64,000 nt of DNA from Beta vulgaris subsp. vulgaris (GCF_026745355.1 NC_079205.1:43966849-44030848); one strand, 5' to 3'; positions 34,344 to 46,416 are shown, counted from the stretch's first letter. Notes: a model not told the origin generated them from the letters alone. A program made the numbers and translations.

Positions 34344-35708
34344 TCAAGTGGATGGAGGAGAGGTGAACTCCTTGAGTTCGAGGGATAGGACTTTTCCAAG
34401 TGTGTCACCCTCATAGTAGATCTTGCGGCGTTGTCCATTCACTTTGAAGGACTCCAAGTCCTTGCCACAAACCTCAACCGCACCATGTGGAAAAACCTTT
34501 TTCACCTCAAAAGGGCCACTCCATCTAGACTTGAGTTTGCCCGGAAAAATCTTCAACCTTGAATTGTAGAGTAATACCTTGTCACCTTCACGAAATTCCT
34601 TCTTGTTGATATGTTTGTCATGTCACTCCTTGGTTCTTGCCTTGTAGACACTAGCGCAATCATAAGCATTCATCCTTAACTCTTCTAACTCATGCAATTC
34701 CAATAGGCGTTTTTCACCCGCACTAGCCAAATCAAAATTGAGAGTCTTGATTGCCCATAGCGCCCTATGCTCCATCTCAACCAGTAAGTGGCAAAATTTG
34801 CCATACACCAATTTGTAGGGAGTGGTACCTATAGGAGTTTTGAAAGCCGTCCTATAGGCCCACAAGGCATCGTCCAACTTAATAGACCAATCTTTCCTAT
34901 GCCTCTCAACGGTTTTCTCAAGAATGAGCTTCAATTCACGGTTAGAAATTTCCGCTTGACCACTAGTTTGGGGATGGTATGACAAACCCACCTTGTGGTG
35001 CACCCCATACTTGGCCAAAAGCGCACGAAAGGACTTTTGCGCAAAGTGGGAACCGCCATCACTAATTATGGCCCTAGGAACTCCAAATCGGGGGAGAATA
35101 GTCTTTTTAAACAACTTCATCACCACTTTGGCATCATTGGTTGGGGATGCTATAGCTTCAATCCATTTGGACACATAATCAACCGCCACCAAGATGTATT
35201 TGTTGCCATATGAAGAAGGAAATGTCCCCATAAAGTCTATGGCCCAAACATCAAAGACTTCTAACTCAAGTATGGGGTTTTGAGGCATTTCCTCTCTCCG
35301 TGAAATATTTCCGGTGCGTTGACACCTATCACAAGTCTTAACATGGACCCAAGCATCTTTGAATAGAGTGGGCCAAAAGAATCCACTTTGTAGGATCTTA
35401 GCCATCGTTTTGTTAGCGCTCATGTGACCTCCACATGGTGAGGAATGACACATTTAAAGGACACTAGACACCTCCTCATCCGGCACACATCTTCCAAGGA
35501 GGCCATCCACCCCTCTTTTGTACAAGATGGGCTCATCCCATATGTACCTCTTAGCATCATGCTTCAATTTCCTTTTTTGTTGAGTTGTAGAATTCGGGGA
35601 AAAAACTCTACAAGCAAGATAGTTTACAAGATCCGCATACCAAGGAAGCTTCTTACTCTCAATGAAAAATAAGTGGTCAGTCAAAAATATTTCCCACTCC
35701 CTTTTCAA
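34344..35708 (-). pseudogene. Athila-1 integrase
   Basis: Inserts the retroelement cDNA. A leading segment (35708-35454, [11 protein letters not shown]..., DEPILYKRGVDGLLGRCVPD) precedes a TAA stop, then [20 protein letters not shown] and [12 protein letters not shown] form the HHCC zinc module. The catalytic core has Asp in [10 protein letters not shown], Asp in IISDGGSHF and Glu in [12 protein letters not shown], with [10 protein letters not shown] between. A TGA at about 34620 replaces the Trp expected in TKEWHDKH, after which [20 protein letters not shown] reads on to the end. So two nonsense changes interrupt a domain whose catalytic residues are all present. Confidence 0.93.
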
Positions 35709-37108
35709 CGCGAAGTCTTGACAAATGATCGGCCACTAAGTTTTCGGCCCCTTTCTTATCCCGGATTTCCAAATCAAATTCTTGCAAAAGTAGTATCCAA
35801 CGGATAAGGCAAGGCTTGGCTTTCTTCTTGGCTAAAAGATACTTGAGAGCCGAATGGTCGGTGTACACCACTACTTTTGAGCCAAGGAGGTAGGGCCGAA
35901 ACTTTTCCAGGGCATACACTATGGCAAGAAGCTCTTTCTCGATAGTGGCATAGTTCACTTGTGCCCCATCAAGAGTCTTGCTAGTGTAATAGATGGCATG
36001 AAGGGCTTTGTCATTCCTTTGTCCCAAAACCGCTCCTATGGCATAGTCGCTCACATCACACATGATCTCAAATGGCAAATCCCAATTCGGAGGTTGAATA
36101 ATCGGAGCCGAGACAAGTGCTTGTTTAATCTTGCAAAAAGCTTCAAGACAATCATTAGTAAACAAGAATGGGGTATCCTTGACAAGGAGATGGGTAAGAG
36201 GTTTGGCAATCTTGGAGAAATCCTTGATAAAACGGCGGTAAAACCCCGCATGACCAAGAAAACTCCGCACCCCTTTGACATTTGTGGGAGGGGGAAGTTG
36301 CTCAATAACCTCAACCTTCGCCTTGTCAACTTGAATACCCCTTTGAGAAATAACATGACCCAAAACAACACCTTCTTGTACCATGAAATGGCACTTTTCC
36401 CAATTCAACACCAAATTAACTTCTTCACATCTTTTTAAAACTTGTGCAAGGTGAGCCAAACATGAATCATAGTCTTGACCATAAACACTAAAGTCATCCA
36501 TGAAGACTCCCATTATGTTCTCAAGAAATTCAGAAAATATGGCCATCATACATCGTTGAAACGTAGCCGGAGCATTACATAACCCAAAAGGCATCCTTCG
36601 ATATGCGAAGGTACCAAAGGGGCATGTGAAAGTAGTTTTCTCTTGGTCTTCCGGATGGATTGGGATTTGAAAGAATCCGGAATATCCATCAAGGTAGCAA
36701 AAGAATTTGTGCTTGGCTAAACGTTCCAACATTTGATCTATGAAGGGAAAAGGAAAGTGGTCTTTCCAGGTGGCGGTATTTAGTCTCCTATAGTCAATGC
36801 ACATACGCCACCCGGTTACAACTCGGGTTGGAATCAACTCATTTGAATCATTTTTAACAACCGTTATTCCACCTTTCTTAGGAACTACTTGAACCGGGGA
36901 AACCCATTTACTATCCGAAATGGGGTAAATGATCCCCGCATCAAGTAGTTTCATGACCTCTTTCTTCACCACTTCCTTCATATTGGGATTCAACCTTCGT
37001 TGAGCCTCAATAGAAGGCTTGTGACCCTCCTCAAGGGCAATGTGATGCATGCAAAAGTCCGGACTTATCCCTTTTAGATCATCAATGCTATACCCAATGG
37101 ATTTTTTT
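35677..37108 (-). pseudogene. Athila-1 reverse transcriptase and RNase H
   Basis: One open frame of 457 codons from 37050, and readable upstream to the gag junction at about 37108 ([17 protein letters not shown]). Reverse transcriptase motifs: [60 protein letters not shown] and the catalytic box FMDDFSVYG, all in the Athila pattern. RNase [39 protein letters not shown] and [14 protein letters not shown]. The frame is lost near 35690 before integrase. Enzymatically the domains look complete; the coupling to gag and integrase is broken by single frameshifts. Confidence 0.95.
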
Positions 37109-39955
37109 GTGAGCTCTTAAAACCGTGAGGAGTTTTGAGAGTTGATCATCATTGAGGTTAGCATTAACAATAATCGGACTAGATTCATCTAAGAACACAT
37201 ATTTGAGAGACGGGGGAAGGGGTTTAAGATCAAGTTTATGTACCTCCTTGGTGGGTTCATTCTCCAAGTCTTCACCTTGAGTATTCAAACTCTTATGTTC
37301 CATCACATCTAAAGCTTGAATCATATGTAACACATTTTCTTCATCATAGTCTTTGACATTCAACAAAGCAAACTCAAGAGGATCATGAGTATTATGCAAA
37401 TGCATGTTCCTACTTTCATGGATAACATGTTCAAGTATATCAATTCGCATGCAATCATCCAAATAAGAAGGGCATTTCATAATTTGAGTGAAGCTAAAAG
37501 CTACATGTTCATCACCTACCCCAAAAGTTAGTTTGCCATTTTTCACATCAATAATAGCCCCCGCCGTAGCTAGAAATGGTCTACCAAAGATTATTGGCAC
37601 ATTAGGGTCTTCATCCATTTCTAAGACAACAAAGTCAACGGGAATGTAGAACTTCCCAACCCTAAGAGGGACATCTTCAAGCTTTCCAACAGTCATTTTT
37701 ACTGATCTATCGGCCAATTGAAGGGAGATGTGAGTAGGTTTAAGGTCTCCTAGGTTCAATCTCTTGCAAACCGAGTAGGGCATAAGACTCACACTAGCAC
37801 CTAAATCACACAAAGCCTTGTCAATAACCATGTCTCCTATGGCACAAGGGATGGAGAAGCTTCCGGGGTCCTTAAGCTTGGTGGGTAACTTATTTTGGAT
37901 GATTGCACTACAATTCTTCGTGAGATTAATGGTTTCCACACAATCTAAGGCCCTCTTTTTGCTCAAAACATCTTTCAAAAACATGGCATGGGTAGGCATT
38001 TGCTTAATGGCTTCGGTGAAAGGGATGTTAATGTAGAGCTTCTTCAAGACATCAAGGAACTTGGCAAATTGATCATCAAGCTTTGCACCGGCAAACCTAG
38101 AAGGAAAGGGAAGCTTAGGTGTGTAGGGTGGAGGTGTACTCTTGGCTTCCTCAACAATCCTAAGGTTCTCTTCTAAGCTCTTGCCCTTTTCACTAGCCTT
38201 AGGGCTTGTATCATCCTCAATATCAATGGCTTTTTCATTTTCACTTTCAACTTCATGCTCTTTCTCAACTCTTGTATCCACCACCTCCCTAAATTGTTTT
38301 CCACTCCTAGTAACTATGGCATGACATTGGTCTTTAGGTGGCACTCCTTGGCTAAGCAAAGATCCGGAATTTCTAGGAGAAGAAGTAGCTAATTGGGCAA
38401 TTTGGGTCTCTAGCATCTTGTTGTGAGTGCTAAGGGAATCCACTTTTTGTGACAATTGAGCTACTTGTTTCATTGCTTCACTTTTTTGGGCTATAAAAGT
38501 TTCCATCATCAACTCCATGTTAGACTTTTGAGGAGGGGGTTGCTTAGGTTGGAAACCGGGAGGTGGATTGAAGGGAGGTCTATTACTTTGGTAGTTACCC
38601 GGAAGTCTTTGGTTATGCATGTGGGAGGGGGCTTGGCCTTGATTTTGGTAGTAGTGGTTGCTAGGTCCTTGTCCTTGGTTTCCCCGATAACTAAAGTTAG
38701 GATGATCTTTCCAACCCGGGTTAAAAGTATTAGAGTATGGGTCCCTTCTAGGATTGGAATAGTTTTGAAAGGCATTCATTTGTTCCATTTGAGGGGAAGT
38801 AGGAGATGAGGCTTCAATCAAATAACATTGATTAGCATGATGTTCATATGAACCACGCAAATCACAAAACATAATATCCATCGGCATGGAATTGACATGT
38901 GAGACATTATGAGCATGCATGGGTGCATTAGGAGATTTGGGAGGGGGATGAGATGTAGAAGAGGAAGAGGAAAGCATATTTGACCTTTGTAATTGGGTGA
39001 CCAATGCATCAAGCTTGGTAGAGAGCATATTGATGGGCTCCACATCGTACCTCCCACCTCTTCGTTCATTGCGATCATGTCCCCAATCCGAATCATTTTG
39101 CACTACATCATCAATAATATCGGATATACCCGCTAGAGGCTTCTTCATGATTGGACCACCGGCACCCGCATCAAGACTTGTCTTAGAGGCTTTTGTGAGA
39201 CCATGGTAGAAACAATGGAGTGTAAGACCTTCATTCAAACCATGATGAGGGCATATCCTCAATAACTCTTTGAACCTCTCCCAAGCTTCTTGTAATGTTT
39301 CATCACTCTCTTGCTTGAATGTCATAATTTGAGAGCGCATATCGGCGGTCTTATCCAGAGGAAAGTATTTGCCAATGAAAGCTTGAGTGACTTGAGCCCA
39401 TGTAACCAAAGAGTCATTTTCAAGTTTCTTCAACCATTGCTTTGCTTTGCCGGCTAAAGAGAATTTGAAGAGACTTAGGCGAATGTAGTCTTGAGAGACA
39501 CCATTGTGTTTGACCGTAGAACAATAGTCCGTGAATGTTTGCAAATGAGCTTGTGGATCCTCATCCTTTGCTCCAATAAATTGATTCCTTTCTGTCAAGC
39601 CAATCAAAGCGAGGTGAAGCTCAAAGTCATTGGCTTGGGTAGTGGGTTGAGTTATGGCGCTTCTTGACTCAAAAGGACCCGGAACACCATAGCTTCTCAA
39701 GTCTCTAGGAGGTTCCGCCATTGAGCGATCACTATTGGTAGGACTTGATGATCTAGAAAAGTGAGGAGAACTTCCTTGAGAAGATCTTGGAGTGGTAACT
39801 TCTTCTTCGTGTATAAAGTCCTCAATATTGACCGGAATGGAAGATGATGCTTGTTGGGTTCGTTGTGCGGCTCTAAGCCCTCGTCGTATGGCCTTGACTG
39901 TCCTCTCCAACTCTGGATTATATGGAGTCAAAGGAAAGGCACGTCCACTTGGCAT
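37088..39955 (-). CDS. Athila-1 gag-protease polyprotein (955 codons, open)
   Basis: The longest open frame in the window, start 39955 ([19 protein letters not shown]), stop 37088. Residues ~150-260 are the gag domain: [61 protein letters not shown] zinc-knuckle-like [14 protein letters not shown] follows near residue 365; the second Cys of the usual CxxC is Arg (CGT). A Pro/Gln/Asn-rich stretch follows, then the aspartic protease near residues 700-820 ([31 protein letters not shown]). The stop comes from a run of seven A at about 37107; removing one would continue into reverse transcriptase. The product forms particles and processes itself. It is inferred to be a retroelement gene and not a host gene. 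Confidence 0.93.
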   Translation of the reverse strand: MPSGRAFPLTPYNPELERTVKAIRRGLRAAQRTQQASSSIPVNIEDFIHEEEVTTPRSSQGSSPHFSRSSSPTNSDRSMAEPPRDLRSYGVPGPFESRSAITQPTTQANDFELHLALIGLTERNQFIGAKDEDPQAHLQTFTDYCSTVKHNGVSQDYIRLSLFKFSLAGKAKQWLKKLENDSLVTWAQVTQAFIGKYFPLDKTADMRSQIMTFKQESDETLQEAWERFKELLRICPHHGLNEGLTLHCFYHGLTKASKTSLDAGAGGPIMKKPLAGISDIIDDVVQNDSDWGHDRNERRGGRYDVEPINMLSTKLDALVTQLQRSNMLSSSSSTSHPPPKSPNAPMHAHNVSHVNSMPMDIMFCDLRGSYEHHANQCYLIEASSPTSPQMEQMNAFQNYSNPRRDPYSNTFNPGWKDHPNFSYRGNQGQGPSNHYYQNQGQAPSHMHNQRLPGNYQSNRPPFNPPPGFQPKQPPPQKSNMELMMETFIAQKSEAMKQVAQLSQKVDSLSTHNKMLETQIAQLATSSPRNSGSLLSQGVPPKDQCHAIVTRSGKQFREVVDTRVEKEHEVESENEKAIDIEDDTSPKASEKGKSLEENLRIVEEAKSTPPPYTPKLPFPSRFAGAKLDDQFAKFLDVLKKLYINIPFTEAIKQMPTHAMFLKDVLSKKRALDCVETINLTKNCSAIIQNKLPTKLKDPGSFSIPCAIGDMVIDKALCDLGASVSLMPYSVCKRLNLGDLKPTHISLQLADRSVKMTVGKLEDVPLRVGKFYIPVDFVVLEMDEDPNVPIIFGRPFLATAGAIIDVKNGKLTFGVGDEHVAFSFTQIMKCPSYLDDCMRIDILEHVIHESRNMHLHNTHDPLEFALLNVKDYDEENVLHMIQALDVMEHKSLNTQGEDLENEPTKEVHKLDLKPLPPSLKYVFLDESSPIIVNANLNDDQLSKLLTVLRAHKKIHWV

Positions 39956-40066
39956 ACAAAGCTAAGCAAAGAGTTAGCAATAACAAGACAACAAGCAACA
40001 AGATGAAATAAAAATAGTAAAAGACTTAGACTCACACAACTTTACAACGTTTTAATGCTAGACGCT

Positions 40067-40086
40067 AGTCCCCGGCAACGGCGCCA
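40067..40086 (-). promoter_or_regulatory. Athila-1 primer-binding site (tRNA-Asp)
   Basis: Minus strand TGGCGCCGTTGCCGGGGACT, three bases inside the 5' LTR; it complements the 3' end of plant tRNA-Asp, the usual Athila primer. Confidence 0.95.
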
Positions 40087-40089
40087 TTT

Positions 40090-41754
40090 TGATATAGGAA
40101 AAACTAGGTCGTCACTAACCTCCTAATCGAACAAACCTAACTAGATCACTAAACTGAGCAAAGTAATAAGTAAGGGTCGAATCCACGGGGAATAACAAGA
40201 AGAACACTAATGTTGCTAATTGTTGCAAGCTAAGACGCAGATTTAGCAAAAGGTTTATTTTGTTAAACTAAGAACTAGATTAAGTAATTAACTAAGGTCT
40301 TAAGAAAATGCTAAATGATTAGGCAAGAAATTGATTGATAAAAACATTGGGAGAAGGGGATAAACACCATCCAATCATGATTTAGGAAGTAAGAAATGCG
40401 AAATATAGGGGGAAGGATCAAGCAACAAACCCTCACTCAATTCTCACTCTCATGAGCAATTAAATGAGAAAATAACATAAACATCAACTCTAGTCTCCTC
40501 TCTCAACTTGACTAAAGCATCAATCAACAAACATCCTAATCCTAGAATGCAAGTAGATAATAGTTATGCTATTGATCGATTAAGAAACCCAAAGAACCCC
40601 TAACTTCTTATTCAAACATCAAAATCAATCATAGTTGGGTTTTCACCCCCAACCCCCAACTAATTAACTACTCACTAATCATCATAGTCATCATAATAAC
40701 ACTAGTAAAAGGGGAAAGAGAATCAAACATGAACAACTAAGAAATTAACACACTATCTAAAACAAGATTAAGATAAGAAAAACTAAAATCTAAACATGGG
40801 TTAAACTAATTTTAGACAAAACTCAAATAAATAAAAGATGAAAGTATAAAAAGTAGAGAGAAGAAGAGATATTACTTAAACCATGAAGTACAAAGGAAGA
40901 TCTTGCATAAAAACCATAATTTTTGTCATAATCCAAGCTACAAAACCATGGAAATCTACTTTCTCTCTCTAGAACTTTACTTTCTCTCACTAGATTAAGC
41001 TAAGAACTCTCTCTCTAATTAGGACTAATTAATTCAGAAATTAAAAGCTCCCTTAGAATTATTACAAAATTGGTTTTATACCCCGTAGAAATAAGGGCAA
41101 AGTTGTAAAAGATGAAATAAAAAGAACGGGGAATCTGGGCGTTGGAGCGCCCGCTCCTACCAATATGGAGCGCCCGCTCCAGTCTTGGAGCGCCCGCTCC
41201 AGTCTTGGAGCGCCCGCTCCAGTCTTGGAGCGCCCGCTCCAGTCTTGGAGCGCCCGCTCCAGTCTTGGAGCGCCCGCTCCAGTCTTGGAGCGCCCGCTCC
41301 AGCACCGCTCCAAGGCCGCTCCAAGTTTCTGCCAATCTTCATTCGACGACGGAGCGCCCGCTCCTACTAACATGGAGCGCCCGCTCCAGCCTTGGAGCGC
41401 CAGCTCCTTGGTCGCTCCTGGGCCGCTCCATGTTACTGCCATTTGCCTCTATCTGGAGCGCCCGCTCCTCTTCCTCAGGAGCGCCCGCTTCTCTGCTTGG
41501 AGCTTCTTCCTTGCATATCTTTGCTTCAAAATACTCTAAGAACATATTTGATGGGGGGAGGGGGGTAGAATGCACATGCAAATGAAATGACCTATATGCA
41601 ACCGAATAGTACGCAAATGAACTAAAACTAAATGCTAAACATGAGAATATGAAAAATAATGGAAAATGGGAAGAAAAAGGAAACTATATGGCCTAAAATG
41701 AATCTAAATGACCTAAACTAAATGCAAATAAGTGAGCCTAAAGTCCACTTATCA
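40090..41754 (-). repeat. Athila-1 5' LTR
   Basis: 1665 bp, TGATATAGG...CTTATCA. It is collinear with the 3' LTR but about 125 bp longer, mostly because of an expanded palindrome array at 41167-41300. Internal short frames on both strands are by-products of that array. Confidence 0.95.
41143..41493. repeat. Palindrome array with 20-bp tandem expansion in the 5' LTR
   Basis: GGAGCGCCCGCTCC units with starts at 41167, 41187, 41207, 41227, 41247, 41267 and 41287, six of them followed by AGTCTT, giving a 20-bp period. Further degenerate units run to 41490 (for example 41351, 41373, 41456). The homologous 3' LTR has only two units of the 20-bp type. Each unit is an inverted repeat with 6-bp arms GGAGCG and CGCTCC around CC. 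Confidence 0.95.
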
Positions 41755-41759
41755 TAAGG

Positions 41760-42316
41760 GAGTTTGGTTGTTCTCGAGGGTAGGGGTTTAGAGCTTGGTG
41801 GTTTCGAGGGTAGGAGAGGGAAATAAAGGAGGTGGTTTTCGGGGTGATTTCGAGGGTAGGAGAGGGAAGTAAAGGGGCTGGTCTTCGGTCTTTATTAGTT
41901 TACCTGTATTCTTTTTTGAAATGTCTCTTATTAGTTTACCTATTTATTCTACTTTTGGAATGCGCCCCCTAACTTTATATGACACACATTCAACTTTAAT
42001 ATAAATTAATTATCTTTTCACTTTCATTCAATGTCCCACAACACTATTTCTCCTGAAATTCTGTACAAAATAAACGGGTAAACAAATAAACACCTGAGGA
42101 ATTATTATTTTGGCAGAACCGGTCAAATTTTGTTTCATGGTCCTTAAGTTTTCCGAGAAATAATATGTTACAAAGTATATTTTGCATTTTCAGTAATCTT
42201 TCATGTGTTAGGAAAGTAGCGATGAAATAGTCTTTATATAAAGAAGCTAACCACATGGGTGTGCGCACAAGAAGTGAGCCGGAAAATTGTGTGTAATAAG
42301 CCAATCGTTTTTTATT
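41760..42316. other. Non-coding flank, with a short G-rich duplication
   Basis: Contains a 46-bp-period duplication: TCGAGGGTAGGAGAGGG begins near 41804 and again near 41850. Then comes sequence with two TTATTAGTTTACCT segments (41890-41945), possibly a MITE relic. No coding frame supported. Confidence 0.55.
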
Positions 42317-43208
42317 AAGTCCGCGTTTGGCACTAGCATTATAAATAGCGGGTAGCAATTGGACAATGTCAAAATAATATTTACGAAACTTATGAGTGTT
42401 TGGTAAGATATCAATTGGAGTAGATTGTGGTTAGTGGGTGCAGAACGTTACTATAAGTTTTGAGATTTATAGGTATTGGTCTATTTAATAAACACTATAT
42501 AATAGCATAAGGTAGAACTATTAACTTTTTTTTAAAAAAAATTCCTTTTCTGTTTATTAATTGCTTTATTTTATGGCGATTTATTGTTTTTCCTTTACAA
42601 TAACTAGGATATGATTTAGGGTATGTTCTCCCCAGCTTATTTTCAGTTCAGTGTAGTTCAGTTCAATTCAATTCAGTTTAGTTCAATTCAATTCAGTTTA
42701 GTTCAATTCAGTTCAGTTCAATTCAGCTCTGGACAATACTTTTAATCTCACATATCACTATTCATTTCAGTTCAGTTCAGCTATTTTATGCCGAAGAGAA
42801 CAGGCCCTTAAATATTTATTTTCAGAGAAGATATAACTAATATCTCACAATATATTATACTCCAAATGCCACATGCCTTTTAGTCACAATAGGTAACATA
42901 AATTTTTTAGGGTTGAATACTATCTTAAATTTATACATTTCTTTGAGTAGTTAAAAAGTCATATACTTCTTTTTATGTGTGAAGTCTTTGAAAACTAAAT
43001 ATTGAATTTAACTATTGAACTAAATAATGAAATTATTGTAGTTCATTTTAGATTTGAATATATGTCATTTATTGGGTTTTACAATTTCATCAGCTACTCT
43101 TGTCAAACACTTATCATTAAACAACTACTAATAGACAAGTAGTTACCCTCAACAGTTACTGTAACAGCTAACAGTTATTAAAATTGTTAGTTTTGCCATA
43201 CAGGCCTT
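42317..43208. mobile_element. Probable hAT-like foldback element, degenerate
   Basis: The left end AAGTCCGCGTTTGGCACTAGCA pairs with the right end read in reverse (AAGGCCTGTATGGCAAAACT), and inner GTGTTTGGTAAGA pairs with GTGTTTGACAAGA. The GTTTGGCAAA-like terminus is common in hAT-type MITEs. No clear 8-bp target duplication could be found, so the class is tentative. A Tourist-type MITE (42619-42807) is nested inside. Confidence 0.4.
42619..42807. mobile_element. Tourist-type (PIF/Harbinger) MITE, copy 1
   Basis: GGGTATGTTCTCCCC at the left and GAGAACAGGCCC at the right as inverted termini, flanked by TTA at 42616-42618 and 42808-42810. The interior consists of repeated TTCAG / TTCAA pentamers. 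Length is 189 bp. Confidence 0.85.
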
Positions 43209-43210
43209 AA

Positions 43211-44676
43211 TTGGCACGGTTAAGAACACTTGCATCTACTTGGGATGTTTTTTATTCTAAGGGAAGTAGGGAAAACTTGCATTTGGGATTGACTCATACA
43301 TATTCTTTGGTTATACATTATAGTTAATCACTCTTTCTTCGAAATTAAAATAAATTATTGATTCAAAATCATACATCTATTAAATAGAAGTCAAAATTAA
43401 CAAGTACATATATATCAAAATGAAATAAATACAATTCTAACATGACAAAACAATGATACACTTCTGAAAACTCTCGTCTTTCACATCGATGTCTGATGCA
43501 ACCTTCTACAAGGGGGTCTACTGATCTTTTGTAGTTTTGAAGTAGAAGTGGATTTAATTCAAGTGATTGTAAACGAAGTACTGACATTCGTTATGTATTA
43601 TTGAGTTGGTTAATCACTTTTTATAAGAAAGATTCTCCTAATTTTATAAGAAATTAAATTGGTGTCTATTGTTTAGAAATTGTATTTTCACTAAAGAAAA
43701 CCTAAGATAGTAATAAACTAATAATAGTAGTTTTAAAAATCATTTATCAATACCAAATTCAAAATTTAATTTCAAACTCTCATTTTCACTCACAAGTGTA
43801 AGTTTGTAAACTACCACAGTGCCACATGCATTCCTCTCTCAAATATAGAGGACAATATATTCCTATTACTGTAAAACTGCTTTTACAAAGGATATTTCTC
43901 TCAAAAAATTTACTCCTAGTACATTGCAAATCAATTTACAATCCAAAAAGCAAGAAGCTACAAGGACAGTTCACCTTTTATCTCTTCATGGCTAGGGAAA
44001 GATATCAGAAATAATTGGGCCATTTTTAGGAGCGCATGGTAGGCATTGATGGGGGCAGTACACAAGTATCTTTTTGTTTGAAAAGATAAGCATCATCCAA
44101 AATACTATAGTTAGAGTTAGACTAACCTCCACACATAGGAAAAACAAAAAAATAAAATAAAGAGGAACAGTAGGGAACAAGGAGAGAGGCAACATTGTTA
44201 TAATCAATTGTGACACCCAACAACCCATCATGCTACGAGAGCTGGGAGCAATACCCATCTCACCTTTCATGATTTTTATTCTGAGTTTGACTCTTCCTTT
44301 TTGAATTTACTATACTTGCTTCACTACCGCTCCTACTCATCTCTAAATATAAGTATCACATTTCACTCTCAAACCTAATTGATCTAATTTTATAGTACTT
44401 TTCCTTGATTAAAGTAGCTCGAAAAATAGCTGGAGTTTCTTTTTATTAATTTAAGTGCTCCTTTGGATAGATGTAGAAAGTACAATATCTTGATAAGTAA
44501 AAATACTAATAAAATTGTTTATAAGCAAGTTTAGATTTTTCCTTGACTCACTATAGGAATATGAATACTTAGGTAAATTCTAACAATTCTATTTTTCCAT
44601 ACTTTGGCTACTGTCAGTCTGTCACTCACATAAATTGTAACTTCTGTTTTGAAATGTCATAAGTTACAATTTGGCT
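43211..44676. other. Non-coding sequence
   Basis: AT-rich, no recognised gene, RNA or element ends. Short frames of 60-90 codons occur on both strands but show no motif or composition to support them. Confidence 0.4.
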
Positions 44677-44679
44677 TTA

Positions 44680-45192
44680 GGGCCTGCTCTCTCCAACTTA
44701 TTTTCAGTTCAATTTTGCGCAATTTTGATGCAATTTTACGCGATCCGACATCATTTCTTTTATTACTAAATATTATTATATTATTAAAATCTAATTATTA
44801 AAATAGTAATATTAATTTACTTCTTAGATATTATTGTTATTATATGATCATCATCATAAAGTATTAATTATCATCATCAAGAATTAATATATTAATACAA
44901 ATAATATAAAATAATTATTATTAATTATCATTATTATCATTAATTATGATTATTATTAATAATTTATGATTATTAATATTATTTATTTATAATTATCATT
45001 TAAAAATATCCAAAAATATTGTTATTATTATTCATTATTAATTATTCATTATTATTACTTATCATTATAATGATTATTTAATATTTATATTATTATTGTT
45101 TAAATTAATATTAATTATATATTTATTACATTCAATCTAATTCAATTCAGTTCAGTTCAGCTCAGTTGTTTTATGCCTAAAAGAACATGCCC
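44680..45192. mobile_element. Tourist-type MITE, copy 2, with AT-rich interior
   Basis: Same termini as copy 1 (GGGCCTGCTCTC and GAACATGCCC) and TTA duplications at 44677-44679 and 45193-45195. TTCAGTTCAG pentamers lie near both ends; the 513-bp interior is a strongly AT-rich ATTATTA-type stretch, so this is a longer variant. Confidence 0.85.
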
Positions 45193-45195
45193 TTA

Positions 45196-46406
45196 TTTTG
45201 TAGGTAGAGATAGTACATATTTACAATTTTTGTTAGTTTTCAATATTATAAATTATCAAAATTCCACATATTGTCATTTCCTCTTTATTTTGCAAGAAAT
45301 TAAGATATTGATCTCAATGAACAATTATAGTAAATTTTTTAACAAAAAAAACCATAAAATGTTATATATATTAATATATAATTAGGCTAGGTAATTTCCA
45401 ATCAACCAATCTAGAACGACTTTCAAAAAAATCATGAGCCTGGTAATTTAAATTGGAAACATTTTCAAACATGATATCCTTTTTAACTAGAGAATATCGT
45501 TTACGATGCATGTTGTAATTGTATTGACCTAAAAATGATGCAAAATGTTAATTGATCATTGGATCTGGATCGACTTTCCAAATTTCATGAGCCTATATTA
45601 ATTTTTTTTAAAAAAATCATTGAAAAGAACGAAAGCCGCATTTTTTTCAGCTGATTTTTACTCGAAGATGAAGATAATATCTTTGAGGAACACATGGATC
45701 GGAGTATATTTTATGCTCGAAAGTAAATTTACTTCAAGTTTTTGTATTTGTTTGTGTTTCCTTTTTATTTTGGTATTGGTATTTATTTACGAAATGCATA
45801 ATCTAATGCTCTATTTGGGAAGAAGTTTCAAAGTGGAAGACAATGGGTGAGATTAATAATCACATGAATTATATCCAAAAAAAACCTGAGCGAATTACAA
45901 ATAGTTCAAAGATTTGTATAGATCAACTAACAAGGAAGTATATTACATACCATTATTGGTTTTAATCTTTTCCACCATTTTCATTCGCATTTATTCAAAT
46001 AACGACCATAATTACTCATCTTAGATTCGTTAGGCGTCTTGCTTTAGAAAAGGGTGCCCCGACCTTCCTACTTACCTCTATAAAAAATAAAGACCACAAC
46101 TCTTCAAGATATTTTGAAGTCAAAGGAGTTGTTTGTACAAAACTTGAATACTTCTATAAGATAACTAATACTTTCTCCATGTCTTATTACTTACATCATC
46201 TTCTTTTGCATAAGGATCAAGATGAGGAGAAAGATAGAGAAATAGAGAGATAGAGAGATAAACAAAGGAATCCCATGTGCTAGGAGTGAGGAGGAAAGAA
46301 TATATTGCCAAAAATATAAACGATGTCAGTAAAAGAAACATATCACGATCAAAGAAACTTTTGGATAATTGATAACCTCGAGGAGAAAATGAGGAAAAAA
46401 AACCTA
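45196..46406. other. Non-coding sequence left of the MULE
   Basis: AT-rich sequence. A GAGATAGAGAGATA patch lies near 46230-46262. TACTTTCTCCATGTCTTATTACTT at 46171 on resembles one end of a Stowaway MITE, but no partner end was found. Confidence 0.4.
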
Positions 46407-46416
46407 TAATTTCTCT

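Larger units (their letters stand above)
17869..41754 (-). mobile_element. Athila-1: near-complete Athila-lineage Ty3/Gypsy element, split by a Copia insertion
   Basis: Flanked by TAAGG at 17864-17868 and 41755-41759. LTRs are 17869-19408 and 40090-41754; both begin TGATATAGGAAAAAC and end CCACTTATCA. Minus-strand order: 5' LTR, tRNA-Asp primer site, gag-protease (37088-39955), reverse transcriptase and RNase H, integrase, palindrome-rich spacer, ATHILA ORF (31462-32983), polypurine tract, 3' LTR. Without the nested Copia and its duplicated TATAC the element is about 13.2 kb. A few stops and frameshifts in pol make this copy non-autonomous. It lies immediately right of the Athila-2 LTR. Confidence 0.95.

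Noticed and set aside
36051..36438. Frames of more than 100 codons antisense or out of frame to reverse transcriptase
   Set aside because: They are shadows of the 457-codon reverse transcriptase frame; no motif or independent support.
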